A DNA stretch of 64,000 nt. Source: Streptomyces sp. NBC_01198. GTDB taxonomy: Bacteria > Actinomycetota > Actinomycetes > Streptomycetales > Streptomycetaceae. Each line of letters begins with the position of its first letter. Position 1 is the stretch's first letter. The notes under the pieces were generated by a model. That model worked only from the letters and a program-made list of their open reading frames with translations. It had not been told where the DNA came from and did no database searches. A program made the translations under genes and the position numbers. The DNA is taken from NCBI RefSeq assembly GCF_036010485.1, contig NZ_CP108568.1, positions 5,604,501 to 5,668,500 on the forward strand, written 5' to 3'. This document shows, in pieces, positions 32,394 to 40,890 of the stretch.

Positions 32394-35300
32394 GTGACGC
32401 ACCCGACACCGAAGCAGCCGAGCGCGAACCGCCAGGCGCCGCAGCCCTCGTACCTCAGGCACCCGCACCCGCACGGCGACGTGATCGCCTTCACCGCGGA
32501 GGACGACGTGTGGGTCGCGCCGCTGGACGGCGGGCGGGCCTGGCGGGTGAGCGCGGACAACATGCCGGTGGGGCGCCCGAGGGTGGCGCCCGGCGGCGAG
32601 GCGGTCGCGTGGACGTCGACCAGGGACGGCGCCCCCGAGGTGCATGTGGCGCCGCTGGACGGCGGCCCGTCGCGCCGGCTGACGTACTGGGGCGACCTGC
32701 GGACGGCGGTGCGCACCTGGACGCCGGACGGCGAGCTGGTGGTGACCAGCGCCCACGGCCAGCCGTCCGCGCGCCGCACCTGGGCGCGTACGGTCCCGCT
32801 GGACGGCGGCCAGGGCGCCACGCTGCCGTACGGGCCGGCCGGTGACGTGGCGTACGGCCCCGGCGGCGCGGTGCTGCTGCTGTCGGTGCCGATGGGGCGC
32901 GAGGCGGCGTACTGGAAGCGCTACCGCGGCGGCACCGCGGGCAAGCTGTGGCTGGACCCGGACGGCAGCGGCGAGTTCAGCCGCCTGCACGCCGGGCTCG
33001 ACGGGAACCTCGAGTGCCCGATGTGGGTGGGGGACCGGATCGCCTTCCTGTCCGACCACGAGGGCGTCGGCGCGCTCTACTCCAGCCTCCCCGACGGTAC
33101 GGATCTGCGCCGGCACAGCGGCCTCGACGCCAGCGGGGCGGGGGAGGGCTTCTACGCCCGGCAGGCGGGTACGGACGGCGTCCGGGTGGCCTGGACCTCG
33201 GGCGGGCGGCTGTACCTGCTGGAGGACCTGGTGGACGCCGAGCCGCGCCCGCTGGAGATCGCGCTCGGCGGCCAGCGCACCGACCTGCAGCCGCACCCCG
33301 TGCGCGCAGCACACCACCTGGGCGACGCCCGCCCCGACCACACCGGCCGCGGCAGCGCGGTGGAGATCCGCGGCACCACCCACTGGGTCACCCACCGCGG
33401 CGGCCCGGCCCGCACACTGGCCGCGCAGCCCGGGGTGCGCACCCGGCACCCGCGGGTCTTCGCGCCCGGCGGCGCGGACGGCGAGCAGCACGTGGTGTGG
33501 GTGACCGACGCGGACGGCGGCGAGGACGCCCTGGAGCTGGCGCCCGCGGTGGGTGTGCCGGGCGGCACCACGGCACGCCGGCTGGCCGCCGGGCGGCTCG
33601 GCAGGGTGCTGGAGATGGAGGTGTCGCCCGACGGGCACCGCATCGCTGTCGCCTCCCACGACGGCCGGGTGCTGCTGGTGGAGACGCAGACCGGCGAGGT
33701 CCGCGAGGTCGCCGCGAGCGACGCAGGCGACGCCACCGGGCTCACCTTCTCGCCGGACTCCGCCTGGCTGGCCTGGTCGGCGCCGGGCCCCGGCACGCTG
33801 CGGCAGCTGAAACTGGCCGCGACCGCCGACCTCGCGGTCGTGGACGCGACGCCGCTGCGCTTCAACGACTACGCGCCGGCCTTCACCGCGGACGGCCGCC
33901 ACCTGGCGTTCCTGTCGGAGCGGGCCTTCGACCCGGTCTACGACGCCCACGTCTTCGACCTGTCCTTCGCCAACGCGGGCCGCCCGTATCTGATCACGCT
34001 GGCCGCGACGACCCCGTCGCCGTTCGGGCCGCAGCGGCACGGTCGGCCGTACGAGCCGGACGACGACGAGCACGACGGCGGCGGAAAGGGCGAGGAGGAC
34101 AAGAACCGCGACAAGGGCGACGGCGACGCCAAGGGCGAGGCCCCGCGCACCCCCGCCACCCGGGTCGACGCCGAGGGCCTGGCCGACCGGATCGTGCCCT
34201 TCCCCGTCGAGGCCGGCCGCTACTCGGGGCTGCGCGCGGCCAAGGGCGGTGTGCTGTGGCTGCGCCACCCGCTGGTCGGCACGCTCGGCTCCGCCCTCGC
34301 CTCGCCCGAGGCGCAGCCGCCGGGCACCCTGCTGGAGCGCTACGACCTGGTGCAGCTGCGGCGGGAGGAACTCGCCGAGGACGTCGACGACTTCGCGGTC
34401 ACCGGCGACGGCGCCAAGGTGCTGCTGACCGACGGCAGCCGGCTGCGGGTGGTGCCCGCGGACAGCAAGGCCGACCCCGACGACGAGTCGGGCGGCTCGG
34501 TCACCGTGGATTTGTCGCGGATCCGGCTGACCGTGCACCCGCAGGACGAGTGGCGGCAGATGTTCGCCGAGACCCACCGGCTGGCCAGGGACAACTTCTG
34601 GCGCGCCGACATGGGCGGCCTGGACTGGGACGGCGTCGCCGAGCGCTACCGCCCGCTGCTGGACCGGATCGCCACCCACGACGACCTCGTCGACCTGCTG
34701 TGGGAGCTGCACGGCGAGCTCGGCACCTCGCACGCCTACGTCTCGCCGCCGGGCGGCTACCGCGATCCGCTGCACCGGCAGGGGCTGCTCGGCGCGGACA
34801 TCTCCCGTACCGGCGACGGGCGCTGGCGGGTCGACCGGGTGGTGCCCGGCGAGTCCTCCGACCCTCAGGCCCGCTCGCCGCTGTCGGCGCCCGGGGTGGC
34901 GGTACGCGCCGGGGACGTGCTGCTCGCGGTCGACGGCCGCCCGGTGGACCCGGTGGCCGGCCCCGGGCCGCTGCTGGTCGGCACGGCGGGCAAGCCGGTG
35001 GAGCTGACGGTGACCGCGGAGTCGGGCGGTCCGGTGCGGCATGTGGTGGCGGTGCCGCTCGACGACGAGGAGCCGCTGCGCTACCACGACTGGGTCGCGG
35101 GGCGCCGGGCCCGCGTGCACGAGGTGTCGGAGGGCCGGCTCGGCTATCTGCACGTGCCGGACATGGTCGGCAGCGGCTGGGCGCAGCTGCACCGCGACCT
35201 GCGCGTCGAGGTGACGCGGGAGGGCCTGGTGGTGGACCTGCGGGAGAACCGCGGCGGCCACACCTCGCAGCTGGTGGTCGAGAAGCTGGCCCGGCGGATC

Positions 35301-35729
35301 GTCGGCTGGGACCTGCCGCGCGGCGGCCACCCGGTCAGCTACCCGCAGGACGCGCCGCGCGGGCCGATCGTCGCGGTGGCCGACGAATTCTCCGGGTCCG
35401 ACGGGGACGTGGTGAACGCGGCGATCCGCGCCCTGGGCATCGGGCCGGTCGTCGGCACCCGCACCTGGGGCGGCGTGATCGGCATCGACAGCCGCTACCA
35501 GCTGGTCGACGGCACGGGGGTGACGCAGCCCAAGTACGCCTTCTGGCTGGAGGGTTACGGCTGGGGCGTGGAGAACCACGGCGTCGACCCGGACGTCGAG
35601 GTGGTCCGCGCCCCGCACCACTGGGCAGCCGGCGAGGACCCCCAACTCGACAAGGCCGTTTCGCTGGCGCTGGCCGCACTGTCCACCTCCCCGGCCAAGA
35701 CCCCTCCGGACCTCCCCCCGCTCCCCTGA
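32394..35729 (+). CDS. Tricorn-type S41 protease
   Basis: 1111-residue homologue of archaeal tricorn, a large self-compartmentalising peptidase acting on peptides released by the proteasome. GTG start. Order: N-terminal beta-propeller-type repeats (about residues 20-540, with blades such as DVWVAPLDGGRAWRVS and IAFLSDHEGVGALYS), a charged insertion (DDDEHDGGGKGEEDKNRDKG), a tricorn C1 helical domain, a PDZ domain near GVAVRAGDVLLAVDGRPVDP, and the S41 catalytic domain. The nucleophile Ser lies in DEFSGSDGD, as in tricorn, followed by VGTRTWGGVIGI. The catalytic His is probably in the LGTSHAYV segment. No signal peptide, so cytoplasmic. Confidence 0.94.
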   Translation: MTHPTPKQPSANRQAPQPSYLRHPHPHGDVIAFTAEDDVWVAPLDGGRAWRVSADNMPVGRPRVAPGGEAVAWTSTRDGAPEVHVAPLDGGPSRRLTYWGDLRTAVRTWTPDGELVVTSAHGQPSARRTWARTVPLDGGQGATLPYGPAGDVAYGPGGAVLLLSVPMGREAAYWKRYRGGTAGKLWLDPDGSGEFSRLHAGLDGNLECPMWVGDRIAFLSDHEGVGALYSSLPDGTDLRRHSGLDASGAGEGFYARQAGTDGVRVAWTSGGRLYLLEDLVDAEPRPLEIALGGQRTDLQPHPVRAAHHLGDARPDHTGRGSAVEIRGTTHWVTHRGGPARTLAAQPGVRTRHPRVFAPGGADGEQHVVWVTDADGGEDALELAPAVGVPGGTTARRLAAGRLGRVLEMEVSPDGHRIAVASHDGRVLLVETQTGEVREVAASDAGDATGLTFSPDSAWLAWSAPGPGTLRQLKLAATADLAVVDATPLRFNDYAPAFTADGRHLAFLSERAFDPVYDAHVFDLSFANAGRPYLITLAATTPSPFGPQRHGRPYEPDDDEHDGGGKGEEDKNRDKGDGDAKGEAPRTPATRVDAEGLADRIVPFPVEAGRYSGLRAAKGGVLWLRHPLVGTLGSALASPEAQPPGTLLERYDLVQLRREELAEDVDDFAVTGDGAKVLLTDGSRLRVVPADSKADPDDESGGSVTVDLSRIRLTVHPQDEWRQMFAETHRLARDNFWRADMGGLDWDGVAERYRPLLDRIATHDDLVDLLWELHGELGTSHAYVSPPGGYRDPLHRQGLLGADISRTGDGRWRVDRVVPGESSDPQARSPLSAPGVAVRAGDVLLAVDGRPVDPVAGPGPLLVGTAGKPVELTVTAESGGPVRHVVAVPLDDEEPLRYHDWVAGRRARVHEVSEGRLGYLHVPDMVGSGWAQLHRDLRVEVTREGLVVDLRENRGGHTSQLVVEKLARRIVGWDLPRGGHPVSYPQDAPRGPIVAVADEFSGSDGDVVNAAIRALGIGPVVGTRTWGGVIGIDSRYQLVDGTGVTQPKYAFWLEGYGWGVENHGVDPDVEVVRAPHHWAAGEDPQLDKAVSLALAALSTSPAKTPPDLPPLP

Positions 35730-35750
35730 CCCCCCGTCAAGGCACCCCCA

Positions 35751-35835
35751 GGGGCGCGGGGAACGGCGCGCTCAGCCCACCACCGGCCGGTGGTCCGGGG
35801 CGGACCGAACAGCCCCTTTCGGCCGGTGGCGCCCG
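35751..35835 (+). repeat. Dispersed repeat, extended form
   Basis: The core GGGGCGCGGGGAACGGCGCG (35751-35770) is followed by CTCAGCCCACCACCGGCCGG and TGGTCCGG, nearly the same as after the copy at 28753. It fills most of the gap between the tricorn and HIT genes. Confidence 0.78.
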
Positions 35836-35910
35836 CGCGCGCGGCCGGGGCGCGCCCAGGGGCCCAGTAGCATGGCGGAGCCCATACGCCCCCGAGAAGG
35901 GAGCCCCGCG

Positions 35911-36267
35911 ATGGCGGGAGAGCCCCAGGCCGACTGCCTGTTCTGCAAGATCGTGGCGGGGGAGATCCCCGCAACGCTCGTGCGCGAGACGCCGACCACG
36001 CTCGCGTTCCGTGACATCAACCCGCAGGCGCCGACCCATGTGCTGGTCATCCCGCGGGTGCACTACCCGGACGCCGCGACCCTGGCGGCCGGCGACCCGG
36101 GCGCGCTGGTGGACGTGCTGCGGGAGGCCGGCGAGGTGGCCGTGCAGGAGAAGGTCGTCGACACCGGCTACCGGATCGTGTTCAACACGGGCCCCGGCGC
36201 CGGGCAGACGGTTTTCCACGCCCACGCGCACGTGCTGGGCGGCCGCGACCTCCTGCGGCTGGTCTGA
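35911..36267 (+). CDS. HIT family (histidine triad, Hint-like) nucleotide hydrolase
   Basis: 118-residue small nucleotide-binding protein that hydrolyses nucleoside phosphoramidates and acyl-adenylates. Start at ATG 35911 with AAGGGAG upstream; ATG 35872 lacks a site. Seen: CLFCKIVAGEIP at the N-terminus (zinc-type Cys pair and Hint signature), VLVIPRVHYPD, and the triad HAHAHVLGGRDL with the active-site His series. Length is typical. Gap of 30 bases to rnz suggests co-transcription. Confidence 0.93.
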   Translation: MAGEPQADCLFCKIVAGEIPATLVRETPTTLAFRDINPQAPTHVLVIPRVHYPDAATLAAGDPGALVDVLREAGEVAVQEKVVDTGYRIVFNTGPGAGQTVFHAHAHVLGGRDLLRLV

Positions 36268-36297
36268 GGCGGCTCCGGCCGCCCCCGCCGTCCACCG

Positions 36298-37203
36298 ATG
36301 TCGCCCCGCGAACTCGTCGTCCTCGGCACCGCCAGCCAGGTGCCGACCCGGCAGCGCAACCACAACGGCTACGTACTGCGCTGGGACGGCGAGGGCATCC
36401 TCTTCGACCCCGGCGAGGGCAGCCAGCGCCAGATGCTGCACGCCGGGGTGTCCACGCACGACCTGACGCGGATCTGCGTCACCCACTTCCACGGCGACCA
36501 CAGCCTCGGCCTTGCCGGGGTGATCCAGCGGATCAACCTCGACCGGGTGCCGCACCCGGTCACCGCGCACTACCCGGCGAGCGGGCAGCGCTACTTCGAC
36601 CGGCTGCGGCACGCCACCGCCTACCGCGAGACCGTGGCCCTGCGCGAGGAACCGGTGGCCGGCGACGGGGTCCTTGCGGTGACCGCGGACTTCACCCTGG
36701 AGGCCCGCCGGCTGTCCCATCCGGTGGAGTCCTACGGCTACCGGCTGACCGAGCCCGACGGGCGCCGGATGCTGCCCGCCAGGCTGGCCGAGCGCGGCAT
36801 CGCGGGACCCGACGTCGGCCGCCTGCAGCGCGAGGGCGTGCTGAACGGCGTCACCCTGGCCGAGGTCAGCGAGCCGCGCCCGGGACAGCGGTTCGCCTTC
36901 GTCATGGACACCCGGCTGTGCGACGCCGTGCCGCGGCTGGCCGACGGCTGCGACCTGCTGGTGATCGAGTCGACCTTCCAGGACCAGGACGCGGCGATCG
37001 CCGAGGAGTACGGCCATCTGACCGCGGGACAGGCCGCTGCGGTGGCCCGCGACGCGGGCGTACGCCACCTGGTGCTGACGCACTTCTCGCAGCGCTACCC
37101 CGAGCCCGGGGGTTTCCAGGAGCAGGCCAGGGCGGCGGGCTTCACCGGCGGCCTGACGATCGCCGCGGACCTGACGCGGGTCCCGGTGCCCCGCCGCCGC
37201 TGA
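36298..37203 (+). CDS. rnz: Ribonuclease Z
   Basis: 301-residue zinc endoribonuclease that matures tRNA 3' ends. ATG at 36298. Seen: MSPRELVVLGTASQVPTRQR with the RNase Z N-terminal TAS-P-T motif; ILFDPGEGSQRQM; ICVTHFHGDHSLGL (the HxHxDH core); LSHPVESYGYRL; FVMDTRLCDA for the bridging Asp; YGHLTAGQAA, the family His region; and LVLTHFSQRY. It is convergent with the acid phosphatase gene (22-base gap). Confidence 0.93.
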   Translation: MSPRELVVLGTASQVPTRQRNHNGYVLRWDGEGILFDPGEGSQRQMLHAGVSTHDLTRICVTHFHGDHSLGLAGVIQRINLDRVPHPVTAHYPASGQRYFDRLRHATAYRETVALREEPVAGDGVLAVTADFTLEARRLSHPVESYGYRLTEPDGRRMLPARLAERGIAGPDVGRLQREGVLNGVTLAEVSEPRPGQRFAFVMDTRLCDAVPRLADGCDLLVIESTFQDQDAAIAEEYGHLTAGQAAAVARDAGVRHLVLTHFSQRYPEPGGFQEQARAAGFTGGLTIAADLTRVPVPRRR

Positions 37204-37224
37204 GCCCGGGACCCGCGGTCCTGG

Positions 37225-38028
37225 CTACGGCAGGAAGTACATCGGGTTGGGCAGCTTGAAGGACTTGTCGGCGTAACCGCCTGACAGGTCGCTGTACTGG
37301 TCGCCGAAGTTGCCGATGATGTCGTAGCCCAGCGACTCGATGTGCGCCCGGGTGCCGGACTTGTACTGGATGGTCGTGCAGGTCGAGCCGCAGCTCAGAT
37401 ACGCCGGCGGGTTCGTGCTGTTCTTCAGGTAGAGGTGGGCGGTGTCGGGCGCGGACTTGTAGCCGACCGCCGACAGGTTCCGTACGGTGTCGGCGCGCTG
37501 GGCCTCGGGGCGGCCGGTGATCCAGAAGACCGTGACGCCCTGGTCCGCGGCCCAGTTGGCGAGGGTGTCCATGCCGAAGACGGCCGGCATGTTCTTGCTG
37601 TCCAGGTAGGCCTGGTTGCTGGCCGGGGTGTAGTTGAAGCCGACCTCCAGCTCGTAGTTGTACGTCAGCACGCTGGTGTCGTCGACGTCCAGCACGATCG
37701 CCGGCTTCTTGCCGTGGGCGTCGTGCCTGCCGTGCCCGCCGGAGCGCAGGGCGTGGGCCAGGTCGGAAGTGGCCTTGGCCTCGATACCGGCCAGCTGGTG
37801 GGCGTAGCTGCTGTCCGCCGACGCGAAGTGCTCGCCCGAGGCGTCGACGGTGTCGCCGTAGTAGGCCTTGATCTCGTTCACCACGTCGGTGAGGTTGGGG
37901 ATCTGCTTGTCGCTGCGCGGCACCGAGTTGTCCGCGGTGGCGGCGCCGACGCCGTAGAAGGTGGCGCCCAGGGTGACCGCGGCGGCGGTCAGTGCCAGCG
38001 AGCGGCGGGACAGACGGGCACGGGACAT
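37225..38028 (-). CDS. Secreted class B/HAD acid phosphatase
   Basis: 267-residue exported phosphomonoesterase. ATG at 38028 with GAAGGAG upstream. The N-terminus SRARLSRRSLALTAAAVTLG resembles a Tat signal, with Arg-Arg before a hydrophobic stretch; cleavage is likely near ATA-DNS. The HAD core is complete: motif I VLDVDDTSVLT (nucleophile Asp), WITGRPE (motif II region), YKSGTRAHIE with the Lys of motif III, and NFGDQYSDL (motif IV). It resembles plant vegetative-storage-type and class B acid phosphatases. A sigma-70-like promoter and direct repeats resembling a PHO box lie upstream, which fits phosphate-starvation control. Confidence 0.92.
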   Translation of the reverse strand: MSRARLSRRSLALTAAAVTLGATFYGVGAATADNSVPRSDKQIPNLTDVVNEIKAYYGDTVDASGEHFASADSSYAHQLAGIEAKATSDLAHALRSGGHGRHDAHGKKPAIVLDVDDTSVLTYNYELEVGFNYTPASNQAYLDSKNMPAVFGMDTLANWAADQGVTVFWITGRPEAQRADTVRNLSAVGYKSAPDTAHLYLKNSTNPPAYLSCGSTCTTIQYKSGTRAHIESLGYDIIGNFGDQYSDLSGGYADKSFKLPNPMYFLP

Positions 38029-38064
38029 GACGGTGCTCCTTCAACGCTGGTTGGTGCGGCGAAA

Positions 38065-38092
38065 GTTAGACCCCCTGATCCGGGCAGGTCAA
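38065..38092 (-). promoter_or_regulatory. Sigma-70-type promoter of the acid phosphatase gene
   Basis: On the minus strand TTGACC (38092-38087) and TCTAAC (38070-38065) are separated by 16 bp, a good HrdB-like -35/-10 pair, 37 bases before the ATG. Confidence 0.6.
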
Positions 38093-38146
38093 GGAAGGTC
38101 TACGCGCGTATCGTCACATCGCAGGTCAGAAGCTGTTTCCCTGGTG

Positions 38147-38175
38147 TTTCACCGGAGTTCGCCGAAACGTCACCG
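38147..38175. promoter_or_regulatory. Candidate PHO box upstream of the acid phosphatase
   Basis: Three related hexamers TTCACC (38148), TTCGCC (38158) and GTCACC (38169) occur at 10- and 11-base spacing, each followed by G. PhoP sites in streptomycetes are 11-bp direct repeats resembling GTTCACC. The site is 120-147 bases before the phosphatase start, and its repeats read on the plus strand, opposite to the gene. Suggestive only. Confidence 0.35.
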
Positions 38176-38217
38176 GATGGCCGCCTGGTGCGGGACGGGC
38201 GGACGGGGCGCCCGGGG

Positions 38218-39519
38218 TCACCAGCCGGCCGCGTCCAGGACGCGGCCGGCGACCGCGGGCGAGTCCACCAGCGGATGCAGCGCCAGCGCCCGCAGCGCGG
38301 CCCGCCGGGACCCCGTCGCCGCCGCCTCGATCGCCGCCCGCTCCACCGCCTTGACCGCCAGCATCAGCCCGGCCTGGTGCTCGTCCGGCGCCGCCACCGG
38401 CATCGGACGCGCCCCGGACGCGCCGACCTCGCACGGCACTTCCACCACCGCGTCGGCGTCCAGGAACGGCAGCGCCCCGCCGGCCGGCACGTTGAGGATC
38501 AGCACCGCCCGCTCGTCACGCGCGATGGCCCGCATCAGCGCCAGCGCCACCCGGTCGTAACCGCCGCCGTCCAGGTCGTGCGGATCGCGCTGCCAACCGC
38601 CGCTGGCCGCACGGCTGTCGGCGCCGTAGGTCTCCTCCCGCTCCCGCCGGGCGCCCTGCCACAGCTCGTACGCCCTGGACGGCTCGCGGTCCGCCGCCGC
38701 GAAGAAGTCGCCCTGCTGCCGGTCCAGGAATTCACCCCGGGTGGTGTCCGCCGCCTGCACCGCGGCCAGCGTCTCGCGGCGGAAGTAGTAGTAGTGCAGG
38801 TACTCGTTCGGCAGCGAGCCGAGCGCCGCGAGCCAGGGGGCGCCGAAGAGCCGGCCCTCCTCGAAGGTGCCGAGCGCCGCGGGGTCCGCGAGCAGGCCGG
38901 GCAGCCTGTCGCGCCCGGCCACCGTGAGGCGGCGCAGCCAGCCCAGGTGGTTCAGCCCCACGTAGTCGTAGCCGAAGTCCGGTGCGTCCGGATCGGCGCC
39001 CGCCGCCCGCGCGGCCCGCCGCACCAGGCCGACCGGCGAGTCGCAGATGCCGATCACCCGCGGGCCGAGCAGCCGGGACATCGCCTCGGTGACCATGCCC
39101 GCCGGATTGGTGAAGTTGATCACCCAGGCGTCCGGCGCCAGCGCCCGCACGCGTTCGGCGATCCGCACCGCGACCGGCAGCGTCCGCAGCCCGTAGAGCA
39201 CCCCGCCGGCGCCGACCGTCTCCTGCCCGAGCACCCCCTCGGCCAGCGGCAGCCGCTCGTCGCGCACCCGCCCCGCCGTGCCGCCGACCCGGATCGCGGA
39301 GAAGACGAAGTCCGCGCCCCGCACCGCGTCGTCCAGACCGTCCGCGAGCCGCACCGCGGGGCCGCCCGCGCCGGACTGCGCCAGCACCGCCGCCACCACC
39401 CGCAGCCGCCGCGGGTCCTCGTCGTACAGCACCAGCTCGGTGATCAGCGGATCGCCGGCCAGTGCCCGGTGCACCAGCGGCACCCGGAAGCCGCCACCCC
39501 CAAGAACCGTGAGCTTCAC
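38218..39519 (-). CDS. Glycoside hydrolase family 4 (6-phospho-beta-glucosidase type)
   Basis: 433-residue NAD- and Mn-dependent glycosidase that works by redox-elimination, releasing a sugar from 6-phospho- or free glycosides. GTG at 39519 is chosen (VKLTVLGGGGFRVPLV) because GGAG lies 5 bases upstream and GH4 proteins begin with this Rossmann strand; an ATG at 39579 would overlap the divergent kinase start. Seen: LGGGGFRVPL (NAD site), INFTNPAGM, GICDSPVGLVRRA with the metal-binding Cys, and LNHLGWLRRLTV with the second metal ligand His. It is divergent from a PfkB sugar kinase, so the pair may handle one sugar. Confidence 0.9.
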   Translation of the reverse strand: MKLTVLGGGGFRVPLVHRALAGDPLITELVLYDEDPRRLRVVAAVLAQSGAGGPAVRLADGLDDAVRGADFVFSAIRVGGTAGRVRDERLPLAEGVLGQETVGAGGVLYGLRTLPVAVRIAERVRALAPDAWVINFTNPAGMVTEAMSRLLGPRVIGICDSPVGLVRRAARAAGADPDAPDFGYDYVGLNHLGWLRRLTVAGRDRLPGLLADPAALGTFEEGRLFGAPWLAALGSLPNEYLHYYYFRRETLAAVQAADTTRGEFLDRQQGDFFAAADREPSRAYELWQGARREREETYGADSRAASGGWQRDPHDLDGGGYDRVALALMRAIARDERAVLILNVPAGGALPFLDADAVVEVPCEVGASGARPMPVAAPDEHQAGLMLAVKAVERAAIEAAATGSRRAALRALALHPLVDSPAVAGRVLDAAGW

Positions 39520-39545
39520 CCGTGCTCCGTCCCGATCTTCCTCGT

Positions 39546-39573
39546 CACTGTCAGTGCGGTCGTGCACAGTGTG
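39546..39573. promoter_or_regulatory. Palindromes between the GH4 and PfkB genes
   Basis: CACTGTCAGTG (39546-39556) and CACAGTGTG (39565-39573) are two perfect short palindromes in the 58-base divergent gap. They are candidate operators for a shared regulator, which is not encoded nearby. Confidence 0.35.
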
Positions 39574-39577
39574 TTCC

Positions 39578-40693
39578 ATGGACGACCAGCCCGTTCTCGA
39601 CCCGCTCGGCGCCGTGCGCGCCCCGGGGGACCCGGCGACCGATGTCTACCTCACCGGCACCGTGTTCCTCGACATCATCTTCACCGGCCTGGACAGCGCG
39701 CCGGTACGCGGCACCGAGTCATGGGCGCGCGGCATGGGTTCGAGCCCCGGCGGGGTGGCCAACATGGCGACGGCGCTCGCCCGCCTCGGCCTGCACACCA
39801 CCCTGGCGGCGGCCTTCGGCGACGACATGTACGGCGACTACTGCTGGGACTGCCTGGCGACCGGCGAGGGCATCGATCTGGGGCCCTCCCGGCGGGTCCC
39901 CGGCTGGCACTCCCCGGTCACCGTCTCGATGGCCTACGAGGGCGAGCGCACCATGGTCAGCCACGGGCACCGGGCGCCGCCGGAGGAGACCGTGCCGGCC
40001 TGCCCGCCGCCGGCCAGGGCCGCGGTCGCCTCGCTCGGCCAGCGCGAGCGGGCCTCCGACGAGGAGCCGGCGCCCGACCCGGACCGTGAGTGGATCGCCC
40101 AGGCCGCCGCGGCCGGCACCCAGGTCTTCGCCGACGTCGGCTGGGACGACACCGGCCGCTGGGATCCGGCCGACCTCGACGGCCTCGCCCACTGCGCCGC
40201 CTTCCTGCCCAACGCGGAGGAGGCCATGCGCTACACCCGCACCGCGACCCCGGCCGCCGCCGCCCGCAGGCTCGCCGAACTGGTCCCGCTGGCCGTGGTC
40301 ACCCTCGGCGCCGAGGGCGCGGTCGCCGTGGACGCGGGCAGCGGCGAGACCGCCGAGGTGCCGGCGCTGATCGTGGACGCCCTCGACCCCACCGGCGCCG
40401 GGGACGTGTTCGTGGCCGGCTTCGTCACCGGCACGCTGGCCGGCTGGCCGCTCGCCGACCGGCTCGCCTTCGGCTCGCTGTGCGCGGCGCTGTCGGTCCA
40501 GGAGTTCGGCGGGTCGCTGTCCGCGCCCGGCTGGACCGAGGTCGCCGCCTGGTGGACGCGGGCCAAGGCCGCGGCCGGCACCCCGCCGGAGGCGCTGCGG
40601 CGGTACGCCTTCCTGGACGCGCTGATCCCACCCGCCCCGCGCCGCTGGCCGCTGCCGCGGGCGGTGCCCACCATCGGCTTCCGCCGGGTATGA
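39578..40693 (+). CDS. PfkB family carbohydrate kinase
   Basis: 371-residue ribokinase-like sugar or nucleoside kinase. ATG 39578 (MDDQPVLDPLG), no clear ribosome site. Seen: VYLTGTVFLDIIFTGL (N-terminal strand), GSSPGGVANMATALARLG (PfkB signature 1 with the conserved GG), FLPNAEEAMRY, and DPTGAGDVFVAGFV (signature 2, anion hole and catalytic base Asp). The actual sugar cannot be read from sequence. Together with the divergent GH4 enzyme it suggests glycoside catabolism. Confidence 0.9.
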   Translation: MDDQPVLDPLGAVRAPGDPATDVYLTGTVFLDIIFTGLDSAPVRGTESWARGMGSSPGGVANMATALARLGLHTTLAAAFGDDMYGDYCWDCLATGEGIDLGPSRRVPGWHSPVTVSMAYEGERTMVSHGHRAPPEETVPACPPPARAAVASLGQRERASDEEPAPDPDREWIAQAAAAGTQVFADVGWDDTGRWDPADLDGLAHCAAFLPNAEEAMRYTRTATPAAAARRLAELVPLAVVTLGAEGAVAVDAGSGETAEVPALIVDALDPTGAGDVFVAGFVTGTLAGWPLADRLAFGSLCAALSVQEFGGSLSAPGWTEVAAWWTRAKAAAGTPPEALRRYAFLDALIPPAPRRWPLPRAVPTIGFRRV

Positions 40694-40890
40694 CCGGCGC
40701 CCGCGCCCGGATCGGCCGGGCCGCCGGTACGCGGCCGCGCCCGCCGCCGGTCGCGAGCGGGCCGGCGGCCGGTCCACAACGGCAAATCCCCGAGCCCGTC
40801 AAGGTCGCACGTCGTAGGCTTGGTAGCCCAGGGCCCGACGGGGGTCCTCGATCAGCAGAAAGCGGGATGAGCAGGCCTTAGCGCCGGCCC

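Noticed and set aside
31614..35645. Very long minus-strand open frame opposite the tricorn gene
   Set aside because: High-GC antisense shadow: no domain, Ala/Arg/Gly/Val-rich, and fully opposite a gene with clear motifs. The same applies to the minus-strand frame at 55488-59537.
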